The translations under genes were made by a program, and so were the position numbers. Below, one piece after another: positions 1 through 5,414 of a DNA stretch of 5,414 nucleotides. The first letter of the stretch is position 1. Each line of letters starts with the position of its first letter. Location: NCBI GenBank assembly GCA_002388885.1, contig DGNI01000060.1, forward strand, positions 4,869-10,282, read 5' to 3'. The notes below the pieces were generated by a model. That model saw only the letters and a program-made list of their open reading frames with translations. It did no database searches and was not told where the DNA came from. This DNA is from Parvularculaceae bacterium UBA4496 (GTDB taxonomy: Bacteria; Pseudomonadota; Alphaproteobacteria; Caulobacterales; Parvularculaceae).

Positions 1-327
1 CGGCGCTGATCGCCGAAGTTTTGCGGCGGCCATCTGTGAAAAAGACCTACTGTCTATAAATATTGCGACGTCAGGTTTTTCGTTTTGTGCAAGCTCTGAG
101 AGTGATTGGGCAGCCTTCATCGCCGCCGGCAATGCTATCAAAGCCTGCGTTGGTCCAATTGCTGAGAAAGGCTGCGTGTCGAAAAGGCTGTTGAGCCCCT
201 GGTTTTCGAGTAAGGGGCCGCCGCAACCAACGAGAGTAAGATTGCTGACTGTTTGTCGCAAGGAAGCTGCTAGCGACGCTCCCAGCGCGTCAGCAGACGG
301 TTCAACGGCGCTAATCAGGATTTTCAT
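1..327 (-). CDS. lpxB: Lipid-A-disaccharide synthase LpxB, N-terminal 109 residues (runs off the window)
   Basis: LpxB is a membrane-associated family 19 glycosyltransferase that joins lipid X to UDP-2,3-diacylglucosamine, giving the beta-1,6 disaccharide of lipid A. The reading frame is open from the ATG at 325-327 to base 1, so only about the first quarter to third of the usual 370-400 residues is present. Visible family marks are MKILISAVEPSADALGA at the start (family form roughly GE.SGD..GA), VGCGGPLL at 33-40, and KPDVAIFIDS at 84-93. Residues aligning with E. coli Glu15 and Asp98, which I recall as important for activity, are kept as Glu9 and Asp92. Oddities: the SGD motif reads SAD, the Gly before Glu9 is Val, and IDAPDFN reads IDSRSFS; an IDS.GF form is familiar to me from Caulobacter-type LpxB. 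It starts 14 bases after the lpxI stop, with a strong Shine-Dalgarno. Position, start and motifs make the call firm; the divergence is the only reservation. Confidence 0.88.
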   Translation of the reverse strand, partial: MKILISAVEPSADALGASLAASLRQTVSNLTLVGCGGPLLENQGLNSLFDTQPFSAIGPTQALIALPAAMKAAQSLSELAQNEKPDVAIFIDSRSFSQMAAAKLRRSAP

Positions 328-337
328 GAGCGCTGTC

Positions 338-343
338 CCTCCT
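338..343 (-). promoter_or_regulatory. Ribosome binding site of lpxB
   Basis: The minus strand reads AGGAGG here, ten bases before the lpxB ATG, and the motif overlaps the TAG stop of lpxI. It is the strongest Shine-Dalgarno in the window and fixes the lpxB start. Its overlap with the lpxI stop suggests that ribosomes ending lpxI can reinitiate on lpxB. Confidence 0.75.
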
Positions 344-1181
344 AGCCGGAGATTTCGTCAGCGGAAAAGCCGTATATGAAAAGGCCCGCGGCATTCGCTA
401 TGGAAACTGCTTCATCCCTGTCGAGAACAAGCGTGCGTCTATGTTCAACAGCGATCCCGGCTAATCCAGCAGCACTGGCGCGCTGTATGGTTTCAACTCC
501 AATGGTAGGTAAATCGATACGCAATTCCTGGTCCGGCTTTGGGCGTTTGACCAGCACGCCTCCACGGCTGACATTGTTCGGTAATTCAGCACAGCGTGAG
601 AGCATTGCGTCAGTGCCCTCGGCGGCTTCAACCGCCAGGACAAAACCTCTGGCAACGACTGCCCCCTGCCCGACATCAAAACCACCCATAACGTTGATGA
701 GTTGCGCCGCCTTCTTGATGTCCGCCATCTGTTCAATCGTAGGCGAATAATCGCCTATCGCGCCTGCTGGCGCAGCAAGGTTCGCGACAGCTTCATCTAC
801 TCCAATGACCGTCATTCCCTCCTCTTCGACGGTATTTACAAGGACGTCCAAAATATGTCCGTCTCCACGAGAGGCTGCTGCAATAATTTTCGGTAGCAAC
901 ATTGCGCCACGAGCATCAGCTTTTAGACTGCGAAAATCCGGGCGGCGAACATTGCCGGCAAAAACTACAGCATCGCAGTGTTCGCGCTTAAGCACTTCAA
1001 GGATTTTGCCAGCTTCGCCAATACCACACTCATCCCCTGGAAAAGGGGTCATTGCTTCATCGGATAAGCCTGACAGCCGTATAAGATGAAAAGCTCTTGC
1101 ATTCGCCTGGCAAGCGGCAGCGATTTGAAGCGGCAAAGCTCCTGCGCCAGCGATAACGCCAAGCTTGTTCCAGGCTGTCAT
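342..1181 (-). CDS. lpxI: UDP-2,3-diacylglucosamine pyrophosphatase LpxI
   Basis: LpxI (DUF1009 family) hydrolyses UDP-2,3-diacylglucosamine to lipid X (2,3-diacylglucosamine 1-phosphate) and UMP at the cytoplasmic face of the inner membrane. It is an unrelated replacement for LpxH, first characterised in Caulobacter crescentus. The 279 residues are full length for the family. The N-terminal domain opens with LGVIAGAGALPLQIA (7-21). The C-terminal domain has SRGDGHILDVL (104-114), FDVGQGAVVARGFVLAVEA (168-186), EGTDAML (188-194) and VKRPKPDQELRIDLPTIG (211-228). Asp223 in the last motif probably matches the Asp shown to matter for catalysis in the Caulobacter enzyme (alignment by eye). The ATG overlaps the lpxA stop as ATGA and there is no good Shine-Dalgarno, so translation is probably coupled to lpxA. 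Its place between lpxA and lpxB is usual for alphaproteobacteria. Confidence 0.95.
   Translation of the reverse strand: MTAWNKLGVIAGAGALPLQIAAACQANARAFHLIRLSGLSDEAMTPFPGDECGIGEAGKILEVLKREHCDAVVFAGNVRRPDFRSLKADARGAMLLPKIIAAASRGDGHILDVLVNTVEEEGMTVIGVDEAVANLAAPAGAIGDYSPTIEQMADIKKAAQLINVMGGFDVGQGAVVARGFVLAVEAAEGTDAMLSRCAELPNNVSRGGVLVKRPKPDQELRIDLPTIGVETIQRASAAGLAGIAVEHRRTLVLDRDEAVSIANAAGLFIYGFSADEISG
1178..1181 (-). other. ATGA start-stop overlap of lpxI and lpxA
   Basis: The minus strand reads ATGA: the lpxI ATG (1179-1181) and the lpxA TGA (1178-1180) share bases. The 20 bases before the lpxI ATG hold no purine-rich Shine-Dalgarno, so termination-reinitiation coupling is the likely way lpxI is translated (inference). 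Confidence 0.85.
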
Positions 1182-1969
1182 TTCAAGTTACGGGCGGGCG
1201 TCATCAAGGGACGAGAACCCGCCGCATCAATAAATTCAAGAACTCGTAAAACTTCAGGGCTGTTTACAAAAGATTCGCGAACGCATTCAACGCGCTCGTT
1301 AAAAGTGACTTCGTTCGAAAATAGAGTTTTGTAAGCAGCGCGAAGGTTGTGGATGGCCTCGCGAGAAAAATTACGGCGCTTCAGTCCGACAACATTCAGA
1401 CCAACAAGATGCGCATGGTTTCCGACAGCAGACCCAAACGGAATGATGTCGGCGGTCACGGCGGCGCAGCCGCCGATAAAAGCATAGTCGCCAATCCGGC
1501 TGAACTGATGCACGGCGCAAAGCCCGCCAAGAAAAGCGAAACTTCCAATGGAGACATGCCCGCCAAGGGTAGCGTTGTTTGCAAAAATCGCATTATCTCC
1601 CACCGAGCAATCATGGGCGATGTGAGCTCCGGTCATAAAGAAACCGTTTGACCCAACAGATGTCACGCCGCCGCCCGATTGTGTGCCGCGGTTCATAGTG
1701 ACGTGCTCACGGATCACATTATTTGCACCGATAACCAGTCTAGTTTTTTCGTTTTTGTATTGTAGGTGTTGCGGCGGCCCGCCCAGAACGGCGAACGGGT
1801 GAACGATTGTATTTGCGCCGACCTCTGTATCTCCATCGACAACAACATGACTGTGGAGTTTCACGCCGTCGTGAAGTTTCGCACCCGCGCTCACATGGCA
1901 ATAAGCGCCGATGTCTGCGTTGCCTGTTTCGGCACCGTCCTCGATAACAGCTGTCGGATGAATACTCAT
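1178..1969 (-). CDS. lpxA: Acyl-ACP--UDP-N-acetylglucosamine O-acyltransferase LpxA
   Basis: LpxA is a cytoplasmic homotrimer that transfers a 3-hydroxyacyl chain from ACP to position 3 of UDP-GlcNAc (or position 3 amine of UDP-GlcNAc3N in some species), the first step of lipid A synthesis. The 263 residues match the family length (E. coli 262). Residues about 1-180 are left-handed beta-helix hexapeptide repeats and the rest is the helical C-terminal domain. With a constant offset of six from E. coli, the active-site residues are present: His116 and catalytic His119 in GAHIAHDC, His138, His154 in VHQF, and Arg198 in GLKRRNFSREAI. Gly167 matches E. coli Gly173, part of the acyl-chain ruler; there is no bulky Met there, which fits longer chains. 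Unlike E. coli, the positions of Asp74 and Lys76 hold His68 and Gln70. The ATG lies 12 bases after the fabZ stop with no clear Shine-Dalgarno; the start gives the usual IHPTAVIE opening. Confidence 0.97.
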   Translation of the reverse strand: MSIHPTAVIEDGAETGNADIGAYCHVSAGAKLHDGVKLHSHVVVDGDTEVGANTIVHPFAVLGGPPQHLQYKNEKTRLVIGANNVIREHVTMNRGTQSGGGVTSVGSNGFFMTGAHIAHDCSVGDNAIFANNATLGGHVSIGSFAFLGGLCAVHQFSRIGDYAFIGGCAAVTADIIPFGSAVGNHAHLVGLNVVGLKRRNFSREAIHNLRAAYKTLFSNEVTFNERVECVRESFVNSPEVLRVLEFIDAAGSRPLMTPARNLK

Positions 1970-1981
1970 TGCTAAGACGCG

Positions 1982-2446
1982 CTAAACTGCTTGCGCCAGC
2001 ATCGCTGAATAATTTGCTTCTGCCGCGCGCTTGCCATCAACCGTAGCAACGCCTTCGAACTTCCACACAGGTGGGCGACGTTGAACTGTACGCACTGCAA
2101 TCCGAAGCTGGTCCCCGGGTATAACAGGCCGGCGGAAACGCGCTTTATCGACCCCCATAAACAAAACAACCTTTCCCTCCACATCGAGGCCTTCGGTATA
2201 GGCTACATAAGCAGCGGCAGACTGCGCCATTGCCTCGATAATCATAACTCCTGGCATGACAGGCTTTTGCGGAAAGTGCCCCTGAAAAATCGGTTCGCCA
2301 TAAGACACGTTCTTAATGCCAACGGCGCCTTCGCCCGGTTTTATGTCAACCAGTCGATCCACTAGCATGATGGGATAGCGATGCGGCAAAAGCTGCATCA
2401 GCTCCTCGACTTCGAGAACGGTTTTTCCAGGTTCGATGGTCGCCAT
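1982..2446 (-). CDS. fabZ: (3R)-hydroxyacyl-ACP dehydratase FabZ
   Basis: FabZ is a cytoplasmic hot-dog-fold enzyme that dehydrates (3R)-hydroxyacyl-ACP to trans-2-enoyl-ACP in type II fatty acid elongation. The 154 residues are the normal family length. The opening LMQLLPHRYPIMLVDR (16-31) is a hallmark, and the active-site stretch GHFPQKPVMPGVMIIEAMAQ (56-75) carries the catalytic His57 and Glu71 (E. coli His54 and Glu68). FMGVDKARFRRPVIPGDQL (95-113) completes the fold signature. It starts three bases after the lpxD stop; the nearest purine-rich stretch (AAAGGA) lies inside the lpxD end, about 12 bases before the ATG. Its position between lpxD and lpxA is conserved in many proteobacteria. 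FabZ and LpxA/LpxD draw on the same 3-hydroxyacyl-ACP pool, so co-expression would help balance phospholipid and lipid A synthesis (established idea, not shown here). Confidence 0.97.
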   Translation of the reverse strand: MATIEPGKTVLEVEELMQLLPHRYPIMLVDRLVDIKPGEGAVGIKNVSYGEPIFQGHFPQKPVMPGVMIIEAMAQSAAAYVAYTEGLDVEGKVVLFMGVDKARFRRPVIPGDQLRIAVRTVQRRPPVWKFEGVATVDGKRAAEANYSAMLAQAV

Positions 2447-2449
2447 GGC

Positions 2450-3448
2450 TTACCCATTCCTTTTTTTTGTTAATTTCGTCAACATCGCCGTCTCCCGAAA
2501 CCAGTCTTTTGCAGGCCGTGCCGGGGTGCCGCCCCATTTTTCACCAGCGGGCACATCACGCATCAAGCCGGACTGAGCAGCGATTTGCGCGCCATCTCCG
2601 ACCTTCAAATGGTCGGCAAGTCCAACCTGTCCGCCCATCAATACGCGATCGCCAATATGGCAGCTTCCCGAAATGCCTGTCTGCGCCGCAATAATACAGT
2701 TCCGGCCAATACGGACGTTGTGGGCGATTTGCACAAGATTGTCGATCTTTGTCGCAACGCCGATCTCGGTATCGTCAAGCGCCCCGCGATCTATGGTAGT
2801 GTTCGCGCCAATTTCCACGTCATCTTGAATAATAACGCGGCCAAGCTGCGGCACGCGCATTAGTCCGTCTTCGGTCTCGACAAAACCAAAACCGGCCTGC
2901 CCAATCCGGACGCCGCCGCATATATGCACTCCAGTTCTGATGATTGCATGCGTGATTGTAGTGTTTGCACCAATGACACTCCCGGCGCCGATTTCAACAC
3001 CAGGACCAATAAAGGTGTGAGGCCCAATCCTGACGTCGTTCTTAATAGTTGCGGTATCGGCAATGATCGCAGTTTTATCAATTAATCGAGCATCAAACCT
3101 CTCAGACGAGGCTCGGTCAAAAGTTTCAATTGAGCGATGCAACGCCGAAGCGATTTTGGCAAAGGCCGCTTTTGGGTTCGCTACTACGGCAATCACGCCG
3201 TTGGGCGGCGCTTTCTTCGAGAGTTTTTCCGAAGTCAAACAAAGTCCGAATTTCCGATTTTGGAGAAGACCGATGAGTTCTTCTTTATCGTAATAGATAA
3301 CATCATCGTCACGGCCTTCAGAACTGCAGGACGCAACGCAGGTAAGGATTGTTTGTGAAGCGCCGCGCACCAATACAGCCCCGGCGATAGCTACGGCCTC
3401 GGCTAAAGATTTTGGTGCTAAATTTTCAAAAAAACGAAGATCTGGCAT
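2450..3448 (-). CDS. lpxD: UDP-3-O-(3-hydroxyacyl)glucosamine N-acyltransferase LpxD
   Basis: LpxD is a cytoplasmic trimeric acyltransferase that adds the second 3-hydroxyacyl chain, to the 2-amino group of UDP-3-O-acylglucosamine, after LpxC. The 332 residues fit the family (E. coli 341). Residues about 1-105 are the N-terminal uridine-binding domain, with the opening DLRFFENL typical of alphaproteobacterial copies and the [11 protein letters not shown] stretch at 48-58. Residues about 120-305 are left-handed beta-helix hexapeptide repeats (for example [20 protein letters not shown]). The catalytic His is His243 in [13 protein letters not shown] (E. coli His239). A short helical tail with [15 protein letters not shown] ends the protein. 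The ATG follows the intergenic terminator and has only a weak purine stretch (AAGAAA) upstream, about 12 bases away. The N-terminal domain has several Cys (37, 41, 70) of no known role. The last codons contain a run of eight A. Confidence 0.97.
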   Translation of the reverse strand: MPDLRFFENLAPKSLAEAVAIAGAVLVRGASQTILTCVASCSSEGRDDDVIYYDKEELIGLLQNRKFGLCLTSEKLSKKAPPNGVIAVVANPKAAFAKIASALHRSIETFDRASSERFDARLIDKTAIIADTATIKNDVRIGPHTFIGPGVEIGAGSVIGANTTITHAIIRTGVHICGGVRIGQAGFGFVETEDGLMRVPQLGRVIIQDDVEIGANTTIDRGALDDTEIGVATKIDNLVQIAHNVRIGRNCIIAAQTGISGSCHIGDRVLMGGQVGLADHLKVGDGAQIAAQSGLMRDVPAGEKWGGTPARPAKDWFRETAMLTKLTKKRNG

Positions 3449-3471
3449 GCCAACGGAGTTTTCTTAGCAAC

Positions 3472-3477
3472 ATTATA
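3472..3477 (-). promoter_or_regulatory. Possible -10 hexamer (TATAAT) ahead of lpxD
   Basis: The minus strand reads a perfect TATAAT 23 bases upstream of the lpxD ATG and directly after the T-run of the terminator. A start about seven bases downstream would leave a leader of some 16-20 bases. There is no TTGACA-like -35 at spacings of 16-18 (the bases there fall inside the hairpin and read GCCTAC or shifted forms), nor a TGn extension. An AT-rich tail after a terminator can give this hexamer by chance, so the call is weak. Confidence 0.3.
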
Positions 3478-3478
3478 T

Positions 3479-3511
3479 AAAAACGGCCGGCTCAGTAGGC
3501 CGGCCGCTTTC
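3479..3511 (-). terminator. Intrinsic terminator between ompH and lpxD
   Basis: The minus strand has a perfect 8-base-pair GC-only stem, CGGCCGGC (3499-3506) against GCCGGCCG (3484-3491), around a 7-base loop (3492-3498), followed at once by five T and then ATAT. The preceding GAAAG (3507-3511) can pair with the T-run through A-U and G-U pairs and lengthen the stem. It lies 22 bases after the ompH stop and 31 bases before the lpxD ATG. Orientation is clear, since the plus strand has no T-run after the stem. It could be a full stop or a partial attenuator that lowers lpx expression relative to bamA-ompH. Confidence 0.8.
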
Positions 3512-3532
3512 ATAACCTAAGGTCGGCAGCTG

Positions 3533-4177
3533 TCAGTTTTTTGCATTTTGCGCTTTTGCCTGCGCCGCCTGTAATTCTTTGATTCGTTTTTCAATCTCAG
3601 CCAGCGAAATTTGCTGCACTTCGACTGAAGGAAATTTCTTGTCGAGCGCTGAAATGACTTCTTGTGTCACATCTGTTTCCGGCGCCGCGTACATGACCGC
3701 TGAGCGATCGAGCAGCACAGTCGCCCCGCGGCGATCGACAATCTCCTTTAGAATAGGCTGGGTTTCGATCAGGATTTTTTCCTGTGCCTGCTGAACGACG
3801 CCAGAAAATGCCTGCTCCATGATCTGGACCCGTTGAGGCATGCCATATTGTGAACGTACAGCCAAATCCTGTTCAGTTTTTTGGCGGACCTCGTCAGACA
3901 TCAAAGAAGCGTTCTTTTGAAAGCTTTCAATTTCTTTTTTCAGCTTTCCGGCTTCAGCTTCGAGTTCTTTCTCAACATTGGTCTTCAGTTTCTCGGCTTG
4001 GTCAGGAATGGTCTGTCCCGCCTTTGACTGGGCGAGAATTTGCGCGCGGTTGACGATTAAAATAACCGGCGCTTTGCTAGCGCTTTGTGCTTCTGCATTG
4101 TTAACCAGAGCCCCGCCGCCAAAGCCTGCAGCTGCAAGCATCAGCGCGCCTGACATGGCGATAATCTGTTTCTTCAT
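3533..4177 (-). CDS. ompH: Periplasmic chaperone OmpH/Skp
   Basis: OmpH/Skp is a periplasmic trimeric 'jellyfish' chaperone that holds unfolded outer-membrane proteins and hands them to the BAM complex. The 214 residues are longer than E. coli Skp (161) but usual for alphaproteobacterial OmpH. A signal peptide is clear: MKKQ, a hydrophobic stretch to about residue 25, and an AEA cleavage site at 28-30 with Gln31 as the likely first mature residue. The mature protein opens with the beta-strand PVILIVNRAQILAQSKAGQ (37-55). Residues about 58-140 are Lys/Glu/Gln-rich helix, the tentacle coiled coil. GATVLLDRSAVMYAAPETDV (151-170) is the conserved C-terminal body motif. The last 25 residues are Ala/Gln/Lys-rich and probably helical. 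The start has a good Shine-Dalgarno and lies 16 bases after the bamA stop, so it is probably co-transcribed with bamA. A terminator follows the stop. Confidence 0.93.
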   Translation of the reverse strand: MKKQIIAMSGALMLAAAGFGGGALVNNAEAQSASKAPVILIVNRAQILAQSKAGQTIPDQAEKLKTNVEKELEAEAGKLKKEIESFQKNASLMSDEVRQKTEQDLAVRSQYGMPQRVQIMEQAFSGVVQQAQEKILIETQPILKEIVDRRGATVLLDRSAVMYAAPETDVTQEVISALDKKFPSVEVQQISLAEIEKRIKELQAAQAKAQNAKN

Positions 4178-4184
4178 CGTTTAC

Positions 4185-4190
4185 ACCTCT
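4185..4190 (-). promoter_or_regulatory. Ribosome binding site of ompH
   Basis: The minus strand reads AGAGGT seven bases before the ompH ATG, in the 16-base gap after bamA. This spacing supports the chosen start, which also gives a proper signal peptide. Confidence 0.7.
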
Positions 4191-4193
4191 ACT

Positions 4194-5414
4194 TTAAAAG
4201 CTCGTCCCCGCGCTGAACCTGAATCCTTCTGTCCGGTCATACTCTTCTTTGAGCAAAATCTCAGCAAAATCAAACCGCACTGGCCCGAAAGGTGAATCCC
4301 AACTCACGGTCACTCCTGCCGTCACCCGCAAAGCGAGATCGTCCTGAATTGGAGCATATTCACGCCCGCCAATTCCAGTATCAGGATTACCGTCCAGATT
4401 CAAATAGAGACCCGGGTTTGAATTCAACGCTTTAGTGGAGTCATCGACCAGCCCGACGGTGCCGAAATCGCTGAATAAGGCAGCCCGAATACCATATTCT
4501 TCCGGAAGCGGTAACGGAATCAATATCTCTGCTGAGCCGATAGCATAGATTTTAGCTCCAATAGATTGTCCGCGAGGCTCTCCGTTCCGCGAGTCGATCT
4601 GGGTTACAAAGCGGGGGCCTACGCCCGCCACTTCAAATCCACGAAATGTGGACGCCCCTTCGAAAAACCGATCTGACAGACGAACGTCATCGCCAGCATA
4701 TCCGTTTATATAGCCCGCCCGGCCTTTAAGAGCCCCTATAAACCCGCCAATGATCGGGTGGTAGTAAGCGCCGTTAAACTCGGTTTGGTAATAGTTAACA
4801 TCACCACCAAGTCCCGCAACGCTAACGGTGCCGCCGGCCCGCCATCCGCGGCTTGGCGTAATCGGATCATTTCGCTTGTCCCAGGTAAGGCTGAGTCCAA
4901 CCAGCGATGTCAAAAAATCTCCGCGTGATTCGCATGTGGGCGTCAGCGATTGCGCAACAAAATTGCAAAGATTCGATGAAACCGACTGGAACTCATTGCC
5001 ATCCGCATCCATCACGACCTGAACTGCGTAGTCGTTCATGGCAATCCCGGGGATCAAAATTGACAAAGGATCCGTTTCTGCGGCGATGGTTTGAGCGAAA
5101 TTCCGATCTATAGTGACGCTATCTCTTGTCAGCAGATAATTGAGGCCGCCGCGGCCATATTCCGAGATCTGAAACCCGGCGTTCAGACCAAACCCTATTC
5201 TGTCTCTGACAAATCCCGACTCCCTGAAATCAGTACGCTGATTGAATATGGAGGCGCCAGCTGCAAGATTTCGATCAAGGAAATAGGGTTGCGTAAATCG
5301 TAAATCCACTTGCCGTGTTCGCGAACTCGCCTGGACACGAAAGCGCAAAAATTGTCCGCGCCCCATCAGGTTTCGTTCTTCAATGGACAGATCGACAATA
5401 AAGTTTTCAGTTGA
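4194..5414 (-). CDS. bamA: Outer membrane protein assembly factor BamA, C-terminal beta-barrel (5' end outside the window)
   Basis: BamA is the Omp85-family core of the BAM complex, which folds and inserts beta-barrel proteins into the outer membrane. The frame is open to the window edge: the 16 codons before the first in-frame ATG (5364-5366) continue the protein (FIVDLSIEERNLMGRGQ), so that ATG is internal. The 406 residues present cover nearly the whole 16-strand barrel; the POTRA domains and the signal peptide are missing because the window ends. Marks: ERN(L/F).G.GQ and FTQPYFLDRNLAAG near the start, the loop 6 motif STFRGFEVAGVGPR (RGF, as in E. coli VRGF), and the closing VSWDSPFGPVRFDFA with the terminal SAGTSF, whose last Phe is the usual outer-membrane signature. 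Residues about 105-165 of this fragment form an unusually long loop with two Cys. It heads the cluster, with ompH 16 bases downstream. Confidence 0.96.
   Translation of the reverse strand, partial: STENFIVDLSIEERNLMGRGQFLRFRVQASSRTRQVDLRFTQPYFLDRNLAAGASIFNQRTDFRESGFVRDRIGFGLNAGFQISEYGRGGLNYLLTRDSVTIDRNFAQTIAAETDPLSILIPGIAMNDYAVQVVMDADGNEFQSVSSNLCNFVAQSLTPTCESRGDFLTSLVGLSLTWDKRNDPITPSRGWRAGGTVSVAGLGGDVNYYQTEFNGAYYHPIIGGFIGALKGRAGYINGYAGDDVRLSDRFFEGASTFRGFEVAGVGPRFVTQIDSRNGEPRGQSIGAKIYAIGSAEILIPLPLPEEYGIRAALFSDFGTVGLVDDSTKALNSNPGLYLNLDGNPDTGIGGREYAPIQDDLALRVTAGVTVSWDSPFGPVRFDFAEILLKEEYDRTEGFRFSAGTSF

Noticed and set aside
376..750. 124-codon open frame on the plus strand
   Set aside because: It lies wholly opposite lpxI, whose protein is clearly conserved. 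The translation has low complexity, rich in Ser, Pro and Thr, with no recognisable motif, and there is no supporting start context.
1200..3100. Internal repeats shared by lpxA and lpxD
   Set aside because: The similarity is the hexapeptide-repeat protein fold common to both families (isoleucine-rich left-handed beta-helix), not a DNA repeat or recent duplication.
3484..3506. Perfect GGCCGGCC-type inverted repeat as a protein binding site or recombination site
   Set aside because: The T-run on the ompH-distal side and its position just after the ompH stop fit an intrinsic terminator better; no second copy was noticed in the window.
3978..4295. 105-codon open frame on the plus strand across the ompH-bamA junction
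   Set aside because: It is antisense to the ompH signal peptide and the bamA 3' end. Its hydrophobic look is the mirror of the Ala-rich signal peptide; no family is recognisable.
5364..5366. In-frame ATG as the start of the BamA-like gene
   Set aside because: The frame stays open upstream to base 5414 and the upstream codons continue the conserved barrel sequence (ERNLMGRGQ), so this Met is internal and the gene runs past the window edge.

Overview
The window is a seven-gene stretch of the outer-membrane biogenesis and lipid A cluster, all read on the minus strand (right to left): bamA (3' part) - ompH/skp - lpxD - fabZ - lpxA - lpxI - lpxB (5' part). The organism is a Gram-negative bacterium and most likely an alphaproteobacterium. 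This rests on the use of LpxI rather than LpxH for the UDP-2,3-diacylglucosamine hydrolysis step, on this gene order, and on an LpxB 'IDS..F' motif resembling one I recall from the Caulobacter/Hyphomonas side of the class. Base composition looks near 50% GC by eye (not counted). I cannot name a genus; an affinity to Caulobacterales, Hyphomonadaceae or Parvularculales is only a guess.

Layout from right to left. Bases 5414-4194 encode the BamA beta-barrel, entered in mid-gene. Bases 4177-3533 encode the periplasmic chaperone OmpH/Skp with a clear signal peptide. The 84-base gap 3449-3532 is the only non-coding stretch of any size; it holds a strong intrinsic-terminator hairpin and, directly after its T-run, a TATAAT hexamer. 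Then come lpxD (3448-2450), fabZ (2446-1982), lpxA (1969-1178), lpxI (1181-342) and the start of lpxB (327-1), packed with gaps of 3 and 12 bases, a 4-base ATGA overlap and a gap of 14 bases. There is no gap over 300 bases, and I see no tRNA, rRNA, CRISPR, insertion sequence or prophage element.

The genes work together as follows. LpxA and LpxD add the 3-hydroxyacyl chains to the UDP-sugar, FabZ works in the fatty-acid elongation cycle that competes for the same 3-hydroxyacyl-ACP pool, LpxI cleaves UDP-2,3-diacylglucosamine to lipid X, and LpxB condenses lipid X with UDP-2,3-diacylglucosamine to the disaccharide. BamA and OmpH fold and insert the outer-membrane proteins that share the membrane with lipid A. 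LpxC, which acts between LpxA and LpxD, is not in the window.

This is a conserved housekeeping region and I do not see an undescribed system. Points worth a second look are the terminator that splits the cluster into a bamA-ompH block and an lpxD-to-lpxB block, a long BamA loop with a cysteine pair, substitutions near the LpxA active site, and a divergent LpxB N-terminus.
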